A stretch of 64,000 bases of DNA from Alphaproteobacteria bacterium (GTDB lineage Bacteria; Pseudomonadota; Alphaproteobacteria; Rickettsiales; JADKJE01), in assembly GCA_016722515.1 (NCBI GenBank), contig JADKJE010000002.1, positions 186,001 through 250,000 on the forward strand, given 5' to 3'. The translations under genes and the position numbers were made by a program. A model generated the notes under the pieces. The model was not told where the DNA came from, searched no databases, and saw only the letters and a program-made list of their open reading frames with translations. Shown here one piece after another: positions 7,728 to 16,414 of this stretch. The stretch's first letter is position 1, and each line of letters starts with the position of its first letter.

Positions 7728-9878
7728 ATGATTCATCAATATGATTTGGTGCAATTAATTAAAGCTTATGATCCCAATGTGGATGAATCGCTCATTAACA
7801 AAGCCTATCAATTTGCGCTTGAGGCTCACGGTTCGCAAAAGCGCGCCTCTGGTGATCTTTATTTTTCTCATCCGATTGAAGTCGCTGCCTTACTCACGGA
7901 AATGAAGCTCGACAGCGCATCGATTATCACTGCACTCCTTCATGATACCGTTGAAGATACCAAAATAACCCTGGAAGATATCAAAACAGAATTTGGTGAA
8001 GAAATTGCGCAACTTGTTGACGGCGTCACCAAATTAACCAAGATCAAATATCAACCTGAACATATTCGCCAAGCTGAAAATTTCAGAAAATTATTGCTGG
8101 CCATGTCGGAAGATATACGTGTATTGCTGGTCAAATTAGCTGACCGCCTTCATAATATGCGTACGCTTAAATATGTAAAATCTCCAGACAAACGTCGACG
8201 CATTGCATTAGAAACCATGGAAATCTATGCACCACTTGCCGAACGTATCGGCATTCAACAAATCAAAAATGAATTACAGGATTTGGCGTTTGCCGAACTT
8301 TATCCAGAGATACGCCAATCGATTGTTAATCGTTTTGACTATTTACGCCAACAAGGAAATGTCGTTGTTGAACGCGTTATTAACCGCATTTCAAAAGTGC
8401 TGGATAACCAAGGAATTTCAGCACAAGTGTATGGCCGTGAAAAAACGCCTTACTCCATCTGGAAAAAAATGGAGCAAAAAAATGTAAGCTTTGAACAACT
8501 TTCCGATATTATCGGCTTCAGAATTATCGTTAAAAATCTTGAAGATTGTTATCGGGCGCTCGGCGTGATTCATACGCATTTTCATACGGTTCCCAATTCT
8601 TTCCGTGATTTTATTTCAACACCCAAAACCAACGGTTACCAATCACTTCATACCGTAGTCATGGGACCAGAACGACAAGCTATCGAGATTCAAATTCGCA
8701 CTGAGGAAATGCACGAAATTGCCGAGTTAGGCGTCGCCGCTCATTGGAGCTATAAAACCGGCACAACCAATAAAGAGGGCAAACAATATCGTTGGGTAAG
8801 AGAATTGCTGCATATCCTTGAAAACGCCACGGATTCTCAGGAATTCTTAGAAAACACAAAACTCGAAATGTATTATGATCACGTTTTTTGTTTTACCCCA
8901 CGCGGCGATGTGATTATGTTGCCCGTTGGCAGTACGCCCGTTGATTTTGCGTATGCTGTGCATTCTGATATTGGCAATAGTTGCGTTGGCTCTAAAGTGA
9001 ATTCGCGTGTGGTGCCACTCAATACCGAATTAAAAAATGGTGATCAGGTTGAAATTATCCGTTCAAAAAATCAGGTTCCTTCTCCAGGTTGGCTTGATTT
9101 TGCTGTAACAGGAAAAGCAAAAACCGAAATCAAACGTTACATTAAAGATCAACAAAAAAGCGAATATGTTAAACTTGGCATCGCCATTATCAAAAAAATT
9201 CTTGCTGAACAAAATATCGAGTTTAATGATACGATTATTGAACCGCTTCTGCATATCTTCAGCCGCAAAACATTAGATGATCTTTACAGCGCCATTGGTG
9301 ATGGATCCATTTCACACAGCGAACTTTCCACCGGATTATTTCCTAATAAAAAACCGTTGGCCAAACGCAAGAGTGCTTTTTCGCTGTTACGATTTAAGGA
9401 TAAAACTGACAAAAAAGAATCTGCTATCTCGCTTAAAGGACTTGTTCCTGGCATGGCCATTCATTTTGCAAAATGTTGTCATCCTCTTCCTGGTGATGAA
9501 ATTATAGGCATTACGAATGCAGGAAAAGGCATAACCATTCACACCACCGATTGTGAAGCACTTGAAGCATTTGCCAACAATCCAGAACAACTTGTAGACG
9601 TCTCCTGGGAAAAACAAAGCAATGATGAAATTCATATTGGCCGTATCCGCGTTGTGCTTTCACACGAAGCAGGAAGCCTTGCCACGTTGGCAATGTCTGT
9701 TTATAAAGGCCTTGGCAATATTCGAAATTTAAAAATAACGCATCGCTCACATGATTTCTTTGAAATGATATTAGATATTGAAGTCCGCGGAGCTGGCCAC
9801 TTAAACAACATAATGGCTGCGTTGCGAAGTGAGACTTGCATTTATTCTGTTGAGCGTGTAAGAGGTTCAAAGAATTAA
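7728..9878 (+). CDS. rsh: bifunctional (p)ppGpp synthetase/hydrolase
   Basis: RelA/SpoT homologue of 716 residues that makes and degrades the stringent-response alarmone. The HD hydrolase domain is intact (His34, His72-Asp73 in LLHDTVEDT), so degradation should be active. The synthetase domain (about 235-345) includes DIIGFRIIVKNLEDCYRALG and STPKTNGYQSLHTVV. A TGS domain (about 385-445, FTPRGDVIMLPVGSTPVDFAYAVH) and a C-terminal ACT domain (about 640-716) follow, with the conserved CCHP cysteine pair near 584. It is the only RSH in the window and lies in an rpoZ-rsh-pdxJ-acpS run. Confidence 0.96.
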   Translation: MIHQYDLVQLIKAYDPNVDESLINKAYQFALEAHGSQKRASGDLYFSHPIEVAALLTEMKLDSASIITALLHDTVEDTKITLEDIKTEFGEEIAQLVDGVTKLTKIKYQPEHIRQAENFRKLLLAMSEDIRVLLVKLADRLHNMRTLKYVKSPDKRRRIALETMEIYAPLAERIGIQQIKNELQDLAFAELYPEIRQSIVNRFDYLRQQGNVVVERVINRISKVLDNQGISAQVYGREKTPYSIWKKMEQKNVSFEQLSDIIGFRIIVKNLEDCYRALGVIHTHFHTVPNSFRDFISTPKTNGYQSLHTVVMGPERQAIEIQIRTEEMHEIAELGVAAHWSYKTGTTNKEGKQYRWVRELLHILENATDSQEFLENTKLEMYYDHVFCFTPRGDVIMLPVGSTPVDFAYAVHSDIGNSCVGSKVNSRVVPLNTELKNGDQVEIIRSKNQVPSPGWLDFAVTGKAKTEIKRYIKDQQKSEYVKLGIAIIKKILAEQNIEFNDTIIEPLLHIFSRKTLDDLYSAIGDGSISHSELSTGLFPNKKPLAKRKSAFSLLRFKDKTDKKESAISLKGLVPGMAIHFAKCCHPLPGDEIIGITNAGKGITIHTTDCEALEAFANNPEQLVDVSWEKQSNDEIHIGRIRVVLSHEAGSLATLAMSVYKGLGNIRNLKITHRSHDFFEMILDIEVRGAGHLNNIMAALRSETCIYSVERVRGSKN

Positions 9879-9891
9879 TTACGTTGCAGTT

Positions 9892-10623
9892 ATGAAACCG
9901 ATTCGACTTGGCGTCAATATTGATCATGTCGCAACCATTCGAAACGCCCGTGGCGGAGATTATCCCGACCCCTTGCGTGCCGCATTGCTTGCACAAGACA
10001 CCGGAGCTGATGGCATTACCATCCATTTGCGTGAAGACCGTCGTCATATCATTGATGGCGATGTTGGGCGTATTAAATCAGCCATACGCTTGCCACTGAA
10101 TTTAGAAATGGCCGCCACCGATGAAATGGTTGCCATTGCACTCAGAACACGACCACATGCCGTTTGCTTTGTGCCAGAGCGCCGCCAGGAAATTACCACC
10201 GAAGGAGGATTAAATCTTTCTGTGCTTCAAGAAGATCTTCGTACAAAAATTCAATGCATCAAACAAGCTGGTATAAAAGTATCGTTATTTATTGAACCAG
10301 AAATAGCACATATCAAACTTGCAAAAGAATTAGATGCCGATATCGTAGAGTTGCACACTGGCAAATATTGTTCATCTACAGCAGAACAACAACACACAGA
10401 ATTGGAAAAAATTATGCGTGCTGCAGCCTTCACCCAGCAAGTTGGACTTGAATGTCACGCAGGACATGGTATATCTTATGCCACGGTTGAACCAATTGCT
10501 GCAATAGTGGATATTGTGGAATTAAATATTGGTCATTTTCTTATTGGGGAAGCCATTTTTGTGGGTTTGTCAGAAAGTGTCCGTCACATGAAAATGCTGA
10601 TAAATAAGGCGCGAGGGATATGA
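9892..10623 (+). CDS. pdxJ: pyridoxine 5'-phosphate synthase
   Basis: PdxJ condenses 1-deoxyxylulose 5-phosphate with 3-amino-2-oxopropyl phosphate to pyridoxine 5'-phosphate, the last ring-forming step of DXP-dependent vitamin B6 synthesis. The 243-residue TIM barrel starts LGVNIDHVATIRNARGG and has GADGITIHLREDRRHI (45-60), the ELHTG segment near 153, and GLECHAGHG and ELNIGHFLIG near the C-terminus. It begins 13 bases after rsh and overlaps acpS by 4 bases (ATGA type). Confidence 0.96.
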   Translation: MKPIRLGVNIDHVATIRNARGGDYPDPLRAALLAQDTGADGITIHLREDRRHIIDGDVGRIKSAIRLPLNLEMAATDEMVAIALRTRPHAVCFVPERRQEITTEGGLNLSVLQEDLRTKIQCIKQAGIKVSLFIEPEIAHIKLAKELDADIVELHTGKYCSSTAEQQHTELEKIMRAAAFTQQVGLECHAGHGISYATVEPIAAIVDIVELNIGHFLIGEAIFVGLSESVRHMKMLINKARGI

Positions 10624-11033
10624 TCATTGGACTTGGAAGCGATATTGTTAACATACAACGCATGGTGGATTTAATAAAACGCCATCCTCAACGTGCATTT
10701 AACAAAATTCTCAGCAAAAAAGAACATTCTGATCTCAGCCTTATTAAAAAAGAAGACCTGATTAAACAGGCAACATTTCTGGCTAAACGGTTTGCTGCAA
10801 AGGAAGCCTGTGTTAAAGCACTTGGGACTGGATTTAGAAACGGTATTAAATTTTCTGACATTATCGTTTCACACGACCCACTTGGAAAACCACTTCTGAT
10901 CCTAGAAAACAAAGCGAAACTGTTTTTAGATGAAAAAATCAATAAGGGTTTTCGCCCTCAAATTGATATCACGCTTTCTGACGATTTTCCTATTGCCCAA
11001 GCAATTGTGATCTTTTCTATTGTTAAAAACTAG
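10620..11033 (+). CDS. acpS: holo-[acyl-carrier-protein] synthase
   Basis: AcpS transfers 4'-phosphopantetheine from CoA to Ser of acyl carrier protein (acpP is also in this window at 59615). The 137-residue protein carries the family signatures IIGLGSDIVNIQRM at the N-terminus (Mg-binding Asp8) and RFAAKEACVKALGTGF near residue 57. It overlaps pdxJ by four bases, the standard alphaproteobacterial pair. The stop codon lies just before the first DnaA box of the putative origin. Confidence 0.94.
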   Translation: MIIGLGSDIVNIQRMVDLIKRHPQRAFNKILSKKEHSDLSLIKKEDLIKQATFLAKRFAAKEACVKALGTGFRNGIKFSDIIVSHDPLGKPLLILENKAKLFLDEKINKGFRPQIDITLSDDFPIAQAIVIFSIVKN

Positions 11034-11503
11034 CTGTGGATAAATCTGGGGATGTTCTATAGGACAACCCACCGCACAACTACGTGCATGGCTTGCTATT
11101 CACGTTATCCCCTGTTTCTAACCATTTTTATCCTAATGTTTATCCACATCTTTTTGTTTCTGTTTTTAAATGTGTACAACGTGATTTACGTGGATAATTA
11201 ATTTTCCCTGTTATTCACATGGCTTGGTTTGTGGATAATTAATTTTCCTTCAAAAACCCTCTTTTTCCATTATATATATATGAAAAGAAGTAACCATCAA
11301 ACATCATTATCTTACGCTATTATCCACTCACTTATCCACATTGACATTTTTTCACAGATTGCGCATAACTCTGAGGATAACATGCGGATAACCTTATCCT
11401 CGTTATTCGCGCCCTACTATAATTATCTATATAAAGAATATATCTATAAGATATTTTTTTGTTATAATCCCTGTTTCGTTTTCAGATTGAACCAGGATAT
11501 AAC
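11034..11503 (+). other. oriC: putative chromosomal replication origin (oriC)
   Basis: A 470-base, AT-rich, gene-free region directly upstream of hemE, the position of the origin in Caulobacter and Rickettsia. Four exact TTATCCACA boxes are at 11035-11043 (-), 11140-11148 (+), 11230-11238 (-) and 11332-11340 (+). TTATTCACA is at 11211-11219 (+). One-mismatch boxes are at 11189-11197 (-) and 11320-11328 (+). Weaker GGATAA/TTATCC motifs crowd 11370-11410. AT-rich tracts at 11268-11282 and 11416-11462 are candidate unwinding elements. hemE promoter -10 candidates (TATAAT) lie at 11418-11423 and 11463-11468. I found no TTAA-N7-TTAA CtrA site. Confidence 0.87.
11190..11248 (+). repeat. 18-bp direct repeat inside oriC
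   Basis: The sequence GTGGATAATTAATTTTCC occurs at 11190-11207 and again at 11231-11248, 41 bases apart (about four helical turns). Each copy includes a minus-strand DnaA box and an AATTAATT core, and a plus-strand TTATTCACA box lies between them. The spacing suits cooperative binding on one face of the DNA. Confidence 0.9.
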
Positions 11504-12535
11504 ATGACAGATCTCACTTCCAAAGCCATGCTTCAAACCTTATCAGGTAAAAAGCCTCATAGGACACCTGTCTGGTTTATGAGACAAGCAGGACGCTATT
11601 TACCTGAATATCGTGAAATACGTTCAACCATCGATAGTTTTTTAAGCTTATGTTATACTCCAAAACTTGCCTGTGAAGTAACCCTTCAACCTCTTAGACG
11701 TTTTGATCTTGATGCAGCTATTTTGTTTTCAGATATTTTAGTTGTGCTTGATGCCCTAGATATTCAAGTGAAATTTGAAAAAACCGGCGGACCCGTTGTT
11801 GAAAAAGTAACAGCAGAGACACTTCCGATATTTTCAGAAAATAGATTTCATCAAACACTTTCTCCCGTATATGAGACGATTGATTTGATCAAACAGAAAT
11901 TGCCAAAACATGTTGCGTTTATTGGATTTTCAGGAGCGCCATGGACGTTAGCCTGCTATGCCATTAATGGTTCAGGTAATCATCACTTCACTGAAACACG
12001 CGTATTTGCGTATCGTTATCCCCAGGTATTTGCCACATTAATTGAAACGCTTACGGATGCTATTATCGTTTATCTGGAAAAACAAATTGAATCAGGCGTA
12101 GAAATAATTCAGCTATTTGACTCATGGTCTGGCATTTTGCCAGAAACAGAGTTTGAACAATGGGTCATAAAACCAACCGCTAAGATTGTGCATGCCCTGG
12201 CACAAAAATATCCGCATATTCCTGTGATTGGTTTTCCACGTGGTGCCGGTTATCATTATGAACGTTATGTGGAGCAATGCCAGGTTAAGGCTGTTGGAAT
12301 CGATACTTGTGTTCCACTCCATGCGATGAAACAGTTGCAATCAAAAACAGTTGTTCAAGGAAATTTAGATCCGTTGGTTCTGGCGATCAATGCGAAAAAG
12401 GCAGTTGAAGAAACACAGCGAATGTTACATCAGCTGGATCAAAACAAGATGATATTTAATCTGGGTCATGGTATAGTTCCTGAAACGCCCATTGAACATG
12501 TTGAGTCGGTGCTTCGAACAATCAGGGATAGATAA
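11504..12535 (+). CDS. hemE: uroporphyrinogen decarboxylase
   Basis: HemE removes four acetate carboxyls from uroporphyrinogen III to give coproporphyrinogen III in haem synthesis. The 343-residue protein has the signature PVWFMRQAGRYLPEYREIR at 22-40 and the second signature GFSGAPWTLACYAING near 144-160; GNLDP and FNLGHGI close the barrel. It lies next to the putative oriC and is followed, with a one-base overlap, by the CinA-like gene; hemJ is two genes downstream, so this is a small haem cluster. Confidence 0.96.
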   Translation: MTDLTSKAMLQTLSGKKPHRTPVWFMRQAGRYLPEYREIRSTIDSFLSLCYTPKLACEVTLQPLRRFDLDAAILFSDILVVLDALDIQVKFEKTGGPVVEKVTAETLPIFSENRFHQTLSPVYETIDLIKQKLPKHVAFIGFSGAPWTLACYAINGSGNHHFTETRVFAYRYPQVFATLIETLTDAIIVYLEKQIESGVEIIQLFDSWSGILPETEFEQWVIKPTAKIVHALAQKYPHIPVIGFPRGAGYHYERYVEQCQVKAVGIDTCVPLHAMKQLQSKTVVQGNLDPLVLAINAKKAVEETQRMLHQLDQNKMIFNLGHGIVPETPIEHVESVLRTIRDR

Positions 12536-13263
12536 TGGAAAAATCACCTTACACAGCAGCAGTATTGATTATCGGAAATGAAATTCTTTCTGGACGAACA
12601 TTAGACAGCAATGGCAATTATCTAGCTAAACAACTGGTTGCTTTAGGAATTAACCTGGAAGAAATTCGATCGATTCCTGATAGAACAGAAACGATTATCA
12701 GCCATATCAATGAACTGCGAAAAAAGGTGACGTATGTTTTTACCACGGGTGGAATTGGCCCCACGCATGATGATATTACGTCAGAAGCCGTAGCTCAGGC
12801 ATTTGGTGTTTCATTGATTTGCCACCCTGAGGCTTATCTTCGATTAGAGAAACATTATGGCAAAGACGATTTAAATGAAGCCCGCATTAAAATGGCGTAT
12901 GTTCCTTCTGGGGCACAATTGATTGATAACCCCATTAGTGCTGCACCTGGATTTAACCTTGAAAATGTTTATGTATTTGCAGGGGTTCCTAAAATTATGC
13001 AAGCCATGTTTGATTTCATTAAGCCGATGTTAAAAGGTGGAACTCCAGTTGAAAGTAAAACGGTGGAGTTGATGGTGACAGAAGGGACGATTGCGGCCAG
13101 TCTCTCAGACATTCAATCTCAGTTTCCTGATGTTGAAATTGGTAGCTACCCTTTTATCCATCAGGGAAAATTAGGAACAGCCTTAGTGGCAAGATCAAAT
13201 GATTCAACGCGTTTGAATCAAGCTCACCTGGCGCTTATGCAATTAGCAACACAATGTAAATAA
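12535..13263 (+). CDS. CinA-like molybdopterin-binding domain protein
   Basis: A 242-residue stand-alone MoaB/MogA-type (MoCF_biosynth) domain, equivalent to the N-terminal half of CinA. Visible features are IIGNEILSGRTLDSNG at residues 12-27 and the conserved FTTGGIGPTHDDIT near 69-82. The C-terminal nicotinamide-nucleotide amidohydrolase domain of full CinA is absent. Stand-alone versions have been linked to ADP-ribose pyrophosphatase activity in some CinA proteins, but function here is unclear. It begins at the last base of the hemE stop and precedes hemJ by 8 bases. Confidence 0.85.
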   Translation: MEKSPYTAAVLIIGNEILSGRTLDSNGNYLAKQLVALGINLEEIRSIPDRTETIISHINELRKKVTYVFTTGGIGPTHDDITSEAVAQAFGVSLICHPEAYLRLEKHYGKDDLNEARIKMAYVPSGAQLIDNPISAAPGFNLENVYVFAGVPKIMQAMFDFIKPMLKGGTPVESKTVELMVTEGTIAASLSDIQSQFPDVEIGSYPFIHQGKLGTALVARSNDSTRLNQAHLALMQLATQCK

Positions 13264-13271
13264 GGATTTAT

Positions 13272-13706
13272 ATGGAAAATGCCTATCTATGGTTTAAAGC
13301 ACTACATTTGATTTCGGTTATTTCGTGGATGGCTGGGTTATTATATCTGCCGAGGATTTATGTGTATCATTGTGCAGCAACGCCTGGGTCGGAACAAGAC
13401 CAAACATTTAAAACGATGGAGCGCAAATTATTGCGCTATATCATGAATCCGGCGATGATTGCCACCTTTTTGTTTGGTGGAATACTGATCATGATCATAG
13501 CTGTAAATGGGATGCCAAAATGGCTGCATGTAAAATTAGGTTTGGTCTTAATTATGGCTGCTTTCCATATGATGTTAGCTAAATATCGCAAGGATTTTGA
13601 AATAGGCCAACATAAAAAATCAGCACGGTTTTTCAAGATGATTAATGAGATTCCAACCGTTCTTATGATCGTCATTATTATTTTAGCAGTGGTAAAGCCA
13701 TTTTAA
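13272..13706 (+). CDS. hemJ: protoporphyrinogen IX oxidase, HemJ type
   Basis: HemJ is the membrane haem protein that oxidises protoporphyrinogen IX in most Alphaproteobacteria. The 144-residue sequence has four predicted membrane helices and the family features LHLISVISWMAGLLYLPR (His12, Arg28) and WLHVKLGLV with Lys88, the residues associated with haem binding and activity. Genome context supports it: it is in an apparent operon with hemE, just before rho, as in many relatives. Confidence 0.92.
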   Translation: MENAYLWFKALHLISVISWMAGLLYLPRIYVYHCAATPGSEQDQTFKTMERKLLRYIMNPAMIATFLFGGILIMIIAVNGMPKWLHVKLGLVLIMAAFHMMLAKYRKDFEIGQHKKSARFFKMINEIPTVLMIVIIILAVVKPF

Positions 13707-13897
13707 GGGTTGGGAATAGATTTCCCAATGGGTGAGAGGTGGGCTGGATGCTTAACAGGCAAAGACTAATGAAACTTGACTTTATGATTGTTTTTATATA
13801 GGATAATACTCAGGATCGCGAAGAAAGCGGTCATTATCATTATTATTATATCCCCCCCACCATTCAAATTTCCATTTATTCCAAAAAGAGAATCCCT

Positions 13898-15232
13898 ATG
13901 TCTGATACTGAAAATCGCAATGCAAGCGATCAACGCCCCGATGAAACTGCGCTACCTGAAAAACCAAGAAATTTAGTTAATCTAAAAGATATCAAAAAAT
14001 TATCTCCTGAACAATTGCTGGAACATGCTGAAAAATATCAGGTTGAAAATGCAGGTGGCATGCTAAAACAGGATCTTATTTTCTGTATCCTTAAACATAT
14101 TGCTGAAGACGAGCATAGCGGCGTACAGGGAGAGGGTGTAGTTGAAGTCATGCAGGATGGGTTTGGCTTTATGCGTTCGCCTGAATCTAATTATCTGCCA
14201 GGACCAGACGATATTTACGTTTCACCGGCTCAGGTTAAGAAATTTGGTTTGCGTAAGGGTGACACAGTATCGGGTTTAATCCGGGCACCCAAACAAGGAG
14301 AGCGCTATTTTTCCTTACAAAAAATTGATCAGATCAATTTTAAACCTATTGAAAAATCACGTTATGCGAATTTTGAGAATTTAACAGCGTTGTATCCTGA
14401 AGAAAAAATTGACCTCAACACAAAAGATCCAACCAAAGATATTTTAAGCACCCGTATTATCGAATTGGTATCGCCTTTGGGTAAAGGGCAACGTGCCTTA
14501 ATTGTGGCTCCTCCACGTACCGGTAAAACGATGCTGTTGCAAAATATTGCTCACGCCATTACTGAAAATCACCCTGAAATGTATCTGATTGTGTTGTTGA
14601 TTGACGAACGTCCAGAGGAAGTAACCGACATGGCGCGTTCTGTTAAGGGCGAAGTCGTCAGTTCTACCTTTGACGAGCCAGCATCACGTCACGTCCAGGT
14701 AGCTGAAATGGTAATCGAAAAAGCAAAACGTCTGGTTGAAAATAAATATGATGTAGTGATTCTGCTTGATTCTATTACCCGTTTGGCCCGCGCGTATAAT
14801 ACCGTTGTTCCTTCATCTGGAAAAGTACTGACCGGAGGCGTTGATGCTAATGCACTTCAGCGTCCAAAACGTTTCTTTGGTGCTGCCCGTAATTGTGAAA
14901 ATGGAGGATCTCTCACCATTATAGCAACGTCATTGGTAGATACGGGTTCAAAAATGGATGAAGTTATTTTTGAAGAATTCAAGGGAACGGGCAATTCTGA
15001 AATTGTCTTAGACCGAAAAATTGCAGATAAACGTATCTTCCCGGCCATGGATGTTACCAAATCGGGTACACGTAAAGAAGAATTATTGCTGGATAAAGCC
15101 CGTTTACAGAAAATGTGGATGTTGCGCCGGATTCTTATGCCTATGGGTGGTGCGGACGCAATCGAATTCTTGATAAGTAAATTAAAAAATACTAAAAATA
15201 ACGAAGATTTCTTCGAGTCTATGAATTCCTAA
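13898..15232 (+). CDS. rho: transcription termination factor Rho
   Basis: Hexameric RNA helicase that ends transcription at rut sites. The 444-residue protein has an N-terminal Rho domain (about 28-75), a cold-shock RNA-binding domain (about 79-150, with DGFGFMRSP), the Walker A loop APPRTGKT at 204-211, and the Q/R-loop region typical of the family (VVPSSGKVLTGGVDANAL). It lacks large insertions. The 191-base leader upstream contains a C-run and ATT repeats (13830-13865); Rho often regulates its own leader, but I see no definite attenuator. Confidence 0.97.
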   Translation: MSDTENRNASDQRPDETALPEKPRNLVNLKDIKKLSPEQLLEHAEKYQVENAGGMLKQDLIFCILKHIAEDEHSGVQGEGVVEVMQDGFGFMRSPESNYLPGPDDIYVSPAQVKKFGLRKGDTVSGLIRAPKQGERYFSLQKIDQINFKPIEKSRYANFENLTALYPEEKIDLNTKDPTKDILSTRIIELVSPLGKGQRALIVAPPRTGKTMLLQNIAHAITENHPEMYLIVLLIDERPEEVTDMARSVKGEVVSSTFDEPASRHVQVAEMVIEKAKRLVENKYDVVILLDSITRLARAYNTVVPSSGKVLTGGVDANALQRPKRFFGAARNCENGGSLTIIATSLVDTGSKMDEVIFEEFKGTGNSEIVLDRKIADKRIFPAMDVTKSGTRKEELLLDKARLQKMWMLRRILMPMGGADAIEFLISKLKNTKNNEDFFESMNS

Positions 15233-15336
15233 GGGGATTTTAGTAGCGACTTGTTAAGGAATTTTCACTATTCTTTTTCGGGTGTAACGTTTTAAAGCGT
15301 CGCTTTTTTTGATGGTTTTAGATAAGGATTTTAGAT

Positions 15337-16284
15337 ATGGCAAGACCTAAAGTAGCTCTCATTGGAGCAGGAAATATTGGTGGAACGTTGGCACATTTGG
15401 CAAGCCAGGAAAACTGGGATGTTGTATTGCTTGATAGAACAGAGGGCGTTGCCAAAGGAAAAGCACTTGATTTGTCGCAAACCTGCGCTATCGATGGATA
15501 TGTGAGCCGAATGGAAGGCACGGATTCTTATGAAAATATCAAAGGTGCCGATGTTGTTATCGTCACCGCTGGAATTGCCCGTAAGCCAGGAATGAGCCGT
15601 GATGATCTGGTGAATACGAATACCGATATCATTAAAATAGTCGGTGAAGGCATTAAACAATACGCACCACATGCATTTGTCATTGTGATTACCAACCCGC
15701 TTGATGCGATGGTCTGGGTGATGCGCGAAGTAACAGGGTTCCCTGCCGCTAAAGTCGTGGGTATGGCTGGCGTGCTCGATTCTGCTCGTTTCCGTCACTT
15801 TTTAGCAGATGCCATGAATGTATCAATTGAAGATGTCACGGCTTGTGTAATGGGTGGTCATGGAGATACCATGGTGCCGATTGTGCGCCTTTCAACGGTT
15901 GCTGGTATTCCTCTTCCTGCTTTGATTAAAATGGGATGGATGACCCAGGAAAAACTCGATACGATTGTTCAGCGTACCCGTGATGGCGGTGCTGAAATAG
16001 TGGGACTCCTTAAAACGGGTTCGGCGTATTATGCTCCGGCTGCATCGGCTATTGAAATGGCCAAATCCTATCTTGAAAACAAACGTAGGGTGTTGCCATG
16101 TGCGGCGCTTTTGAATGGCGAATATGGCGTCAAAGGCCTGTATGTAGGGGTTCCAGTTATTATTGGCGCTAACGGCGTAGAAAGAATCGTTGAGATTGAG
16201 CTTACACCCGAAGAGAAAAAGATGTTCGATCAATCGGTCGAGGCTGTGAAGGCTTTGGTTGCATCTATCACTCTTACCGTCTAG
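15337..16284 (+). CDS. mdh: malate dehydrogenase
   Basis: NAD-dependent malate/oxaloacetate oxidoreductase of the LDH-like type, 315 residues. The dinucleotide loop is GAGNIGGT at residues 10-17. The mobile loop RKPGMSR (82-88) supplies Arg82, which marks MDH rather than LDH specificity; Arg151 and catalytic His175 (MGGHGDTM) are present. It is the first gene of the TCA block and is separated from sucC by a strong terminator. Confidence 0.96.
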   Translation: MARPKVALIGAGNIGGTLAHLASQENWDVVLLDRTEGVAKGKALDLSQTCAIDGYVSRMEGTDSYENIKGADVVIVTAGIARKPGMSRDDLVNTNTDIIKIVGEGIKQYAPHAFVIVITNPLDAMVWVMREVTGFPAAKVVGMAGVLDSARFRHFLADAMNVSIEDVTACVMGGHGDTMVPIVRLSTVAGIPLPALIKMGWMTQEKLDTIVQRTRDGGAEIVGLLKTGSAYYAPAASAIEMAKSYLENKRRVLPCAALLNGEYGVKGLYVGVPVIIGANGVERIVEIELTPEEKKMFDQSVEAVKALVASITLTV

Positions 16285-16350
16285 TATAAGAATATTACGA
16301 TAGTTGAAAATAAATTAGGCTTGAAAAATCAAGCATTCGTGCTATGGTTG

Positions 16351-16385
16351 CGAACGTTCTCCTGCGGAGGGCGTTCGTTTTTTTT
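16351..16385 (+). terminator. rho-independent terminator after mdh
   Basis: A 12-bp stem (CGAACGTTCTCC against GGAGGGCGTTCG, two G-T pairs) with a TGC loop at 16351-16377, followed by eight T. It ends mdh transcription and lies 30 bases before the sucC start, so sucC must have its own promoter or depend on read-through. Confidence 0.9.
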
Positions 16386-16414
16386 CTGTTTTTTTGATCA
16401 CAAAAGGGTCGGTC

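Noticed and set aside
11034..11503. CtrA binding sites (TTAA-N7-TTAA) in the origin
   Set aside because: TTAA occurs only within the AATTAATT cores and the spacing does not match.
11229..11507. 92-residue ORF across the origin
   Set aside because: Its composition follows the AT-rich origin, it runs into the start of hemE, and contains DnaA boxes; no protein features.
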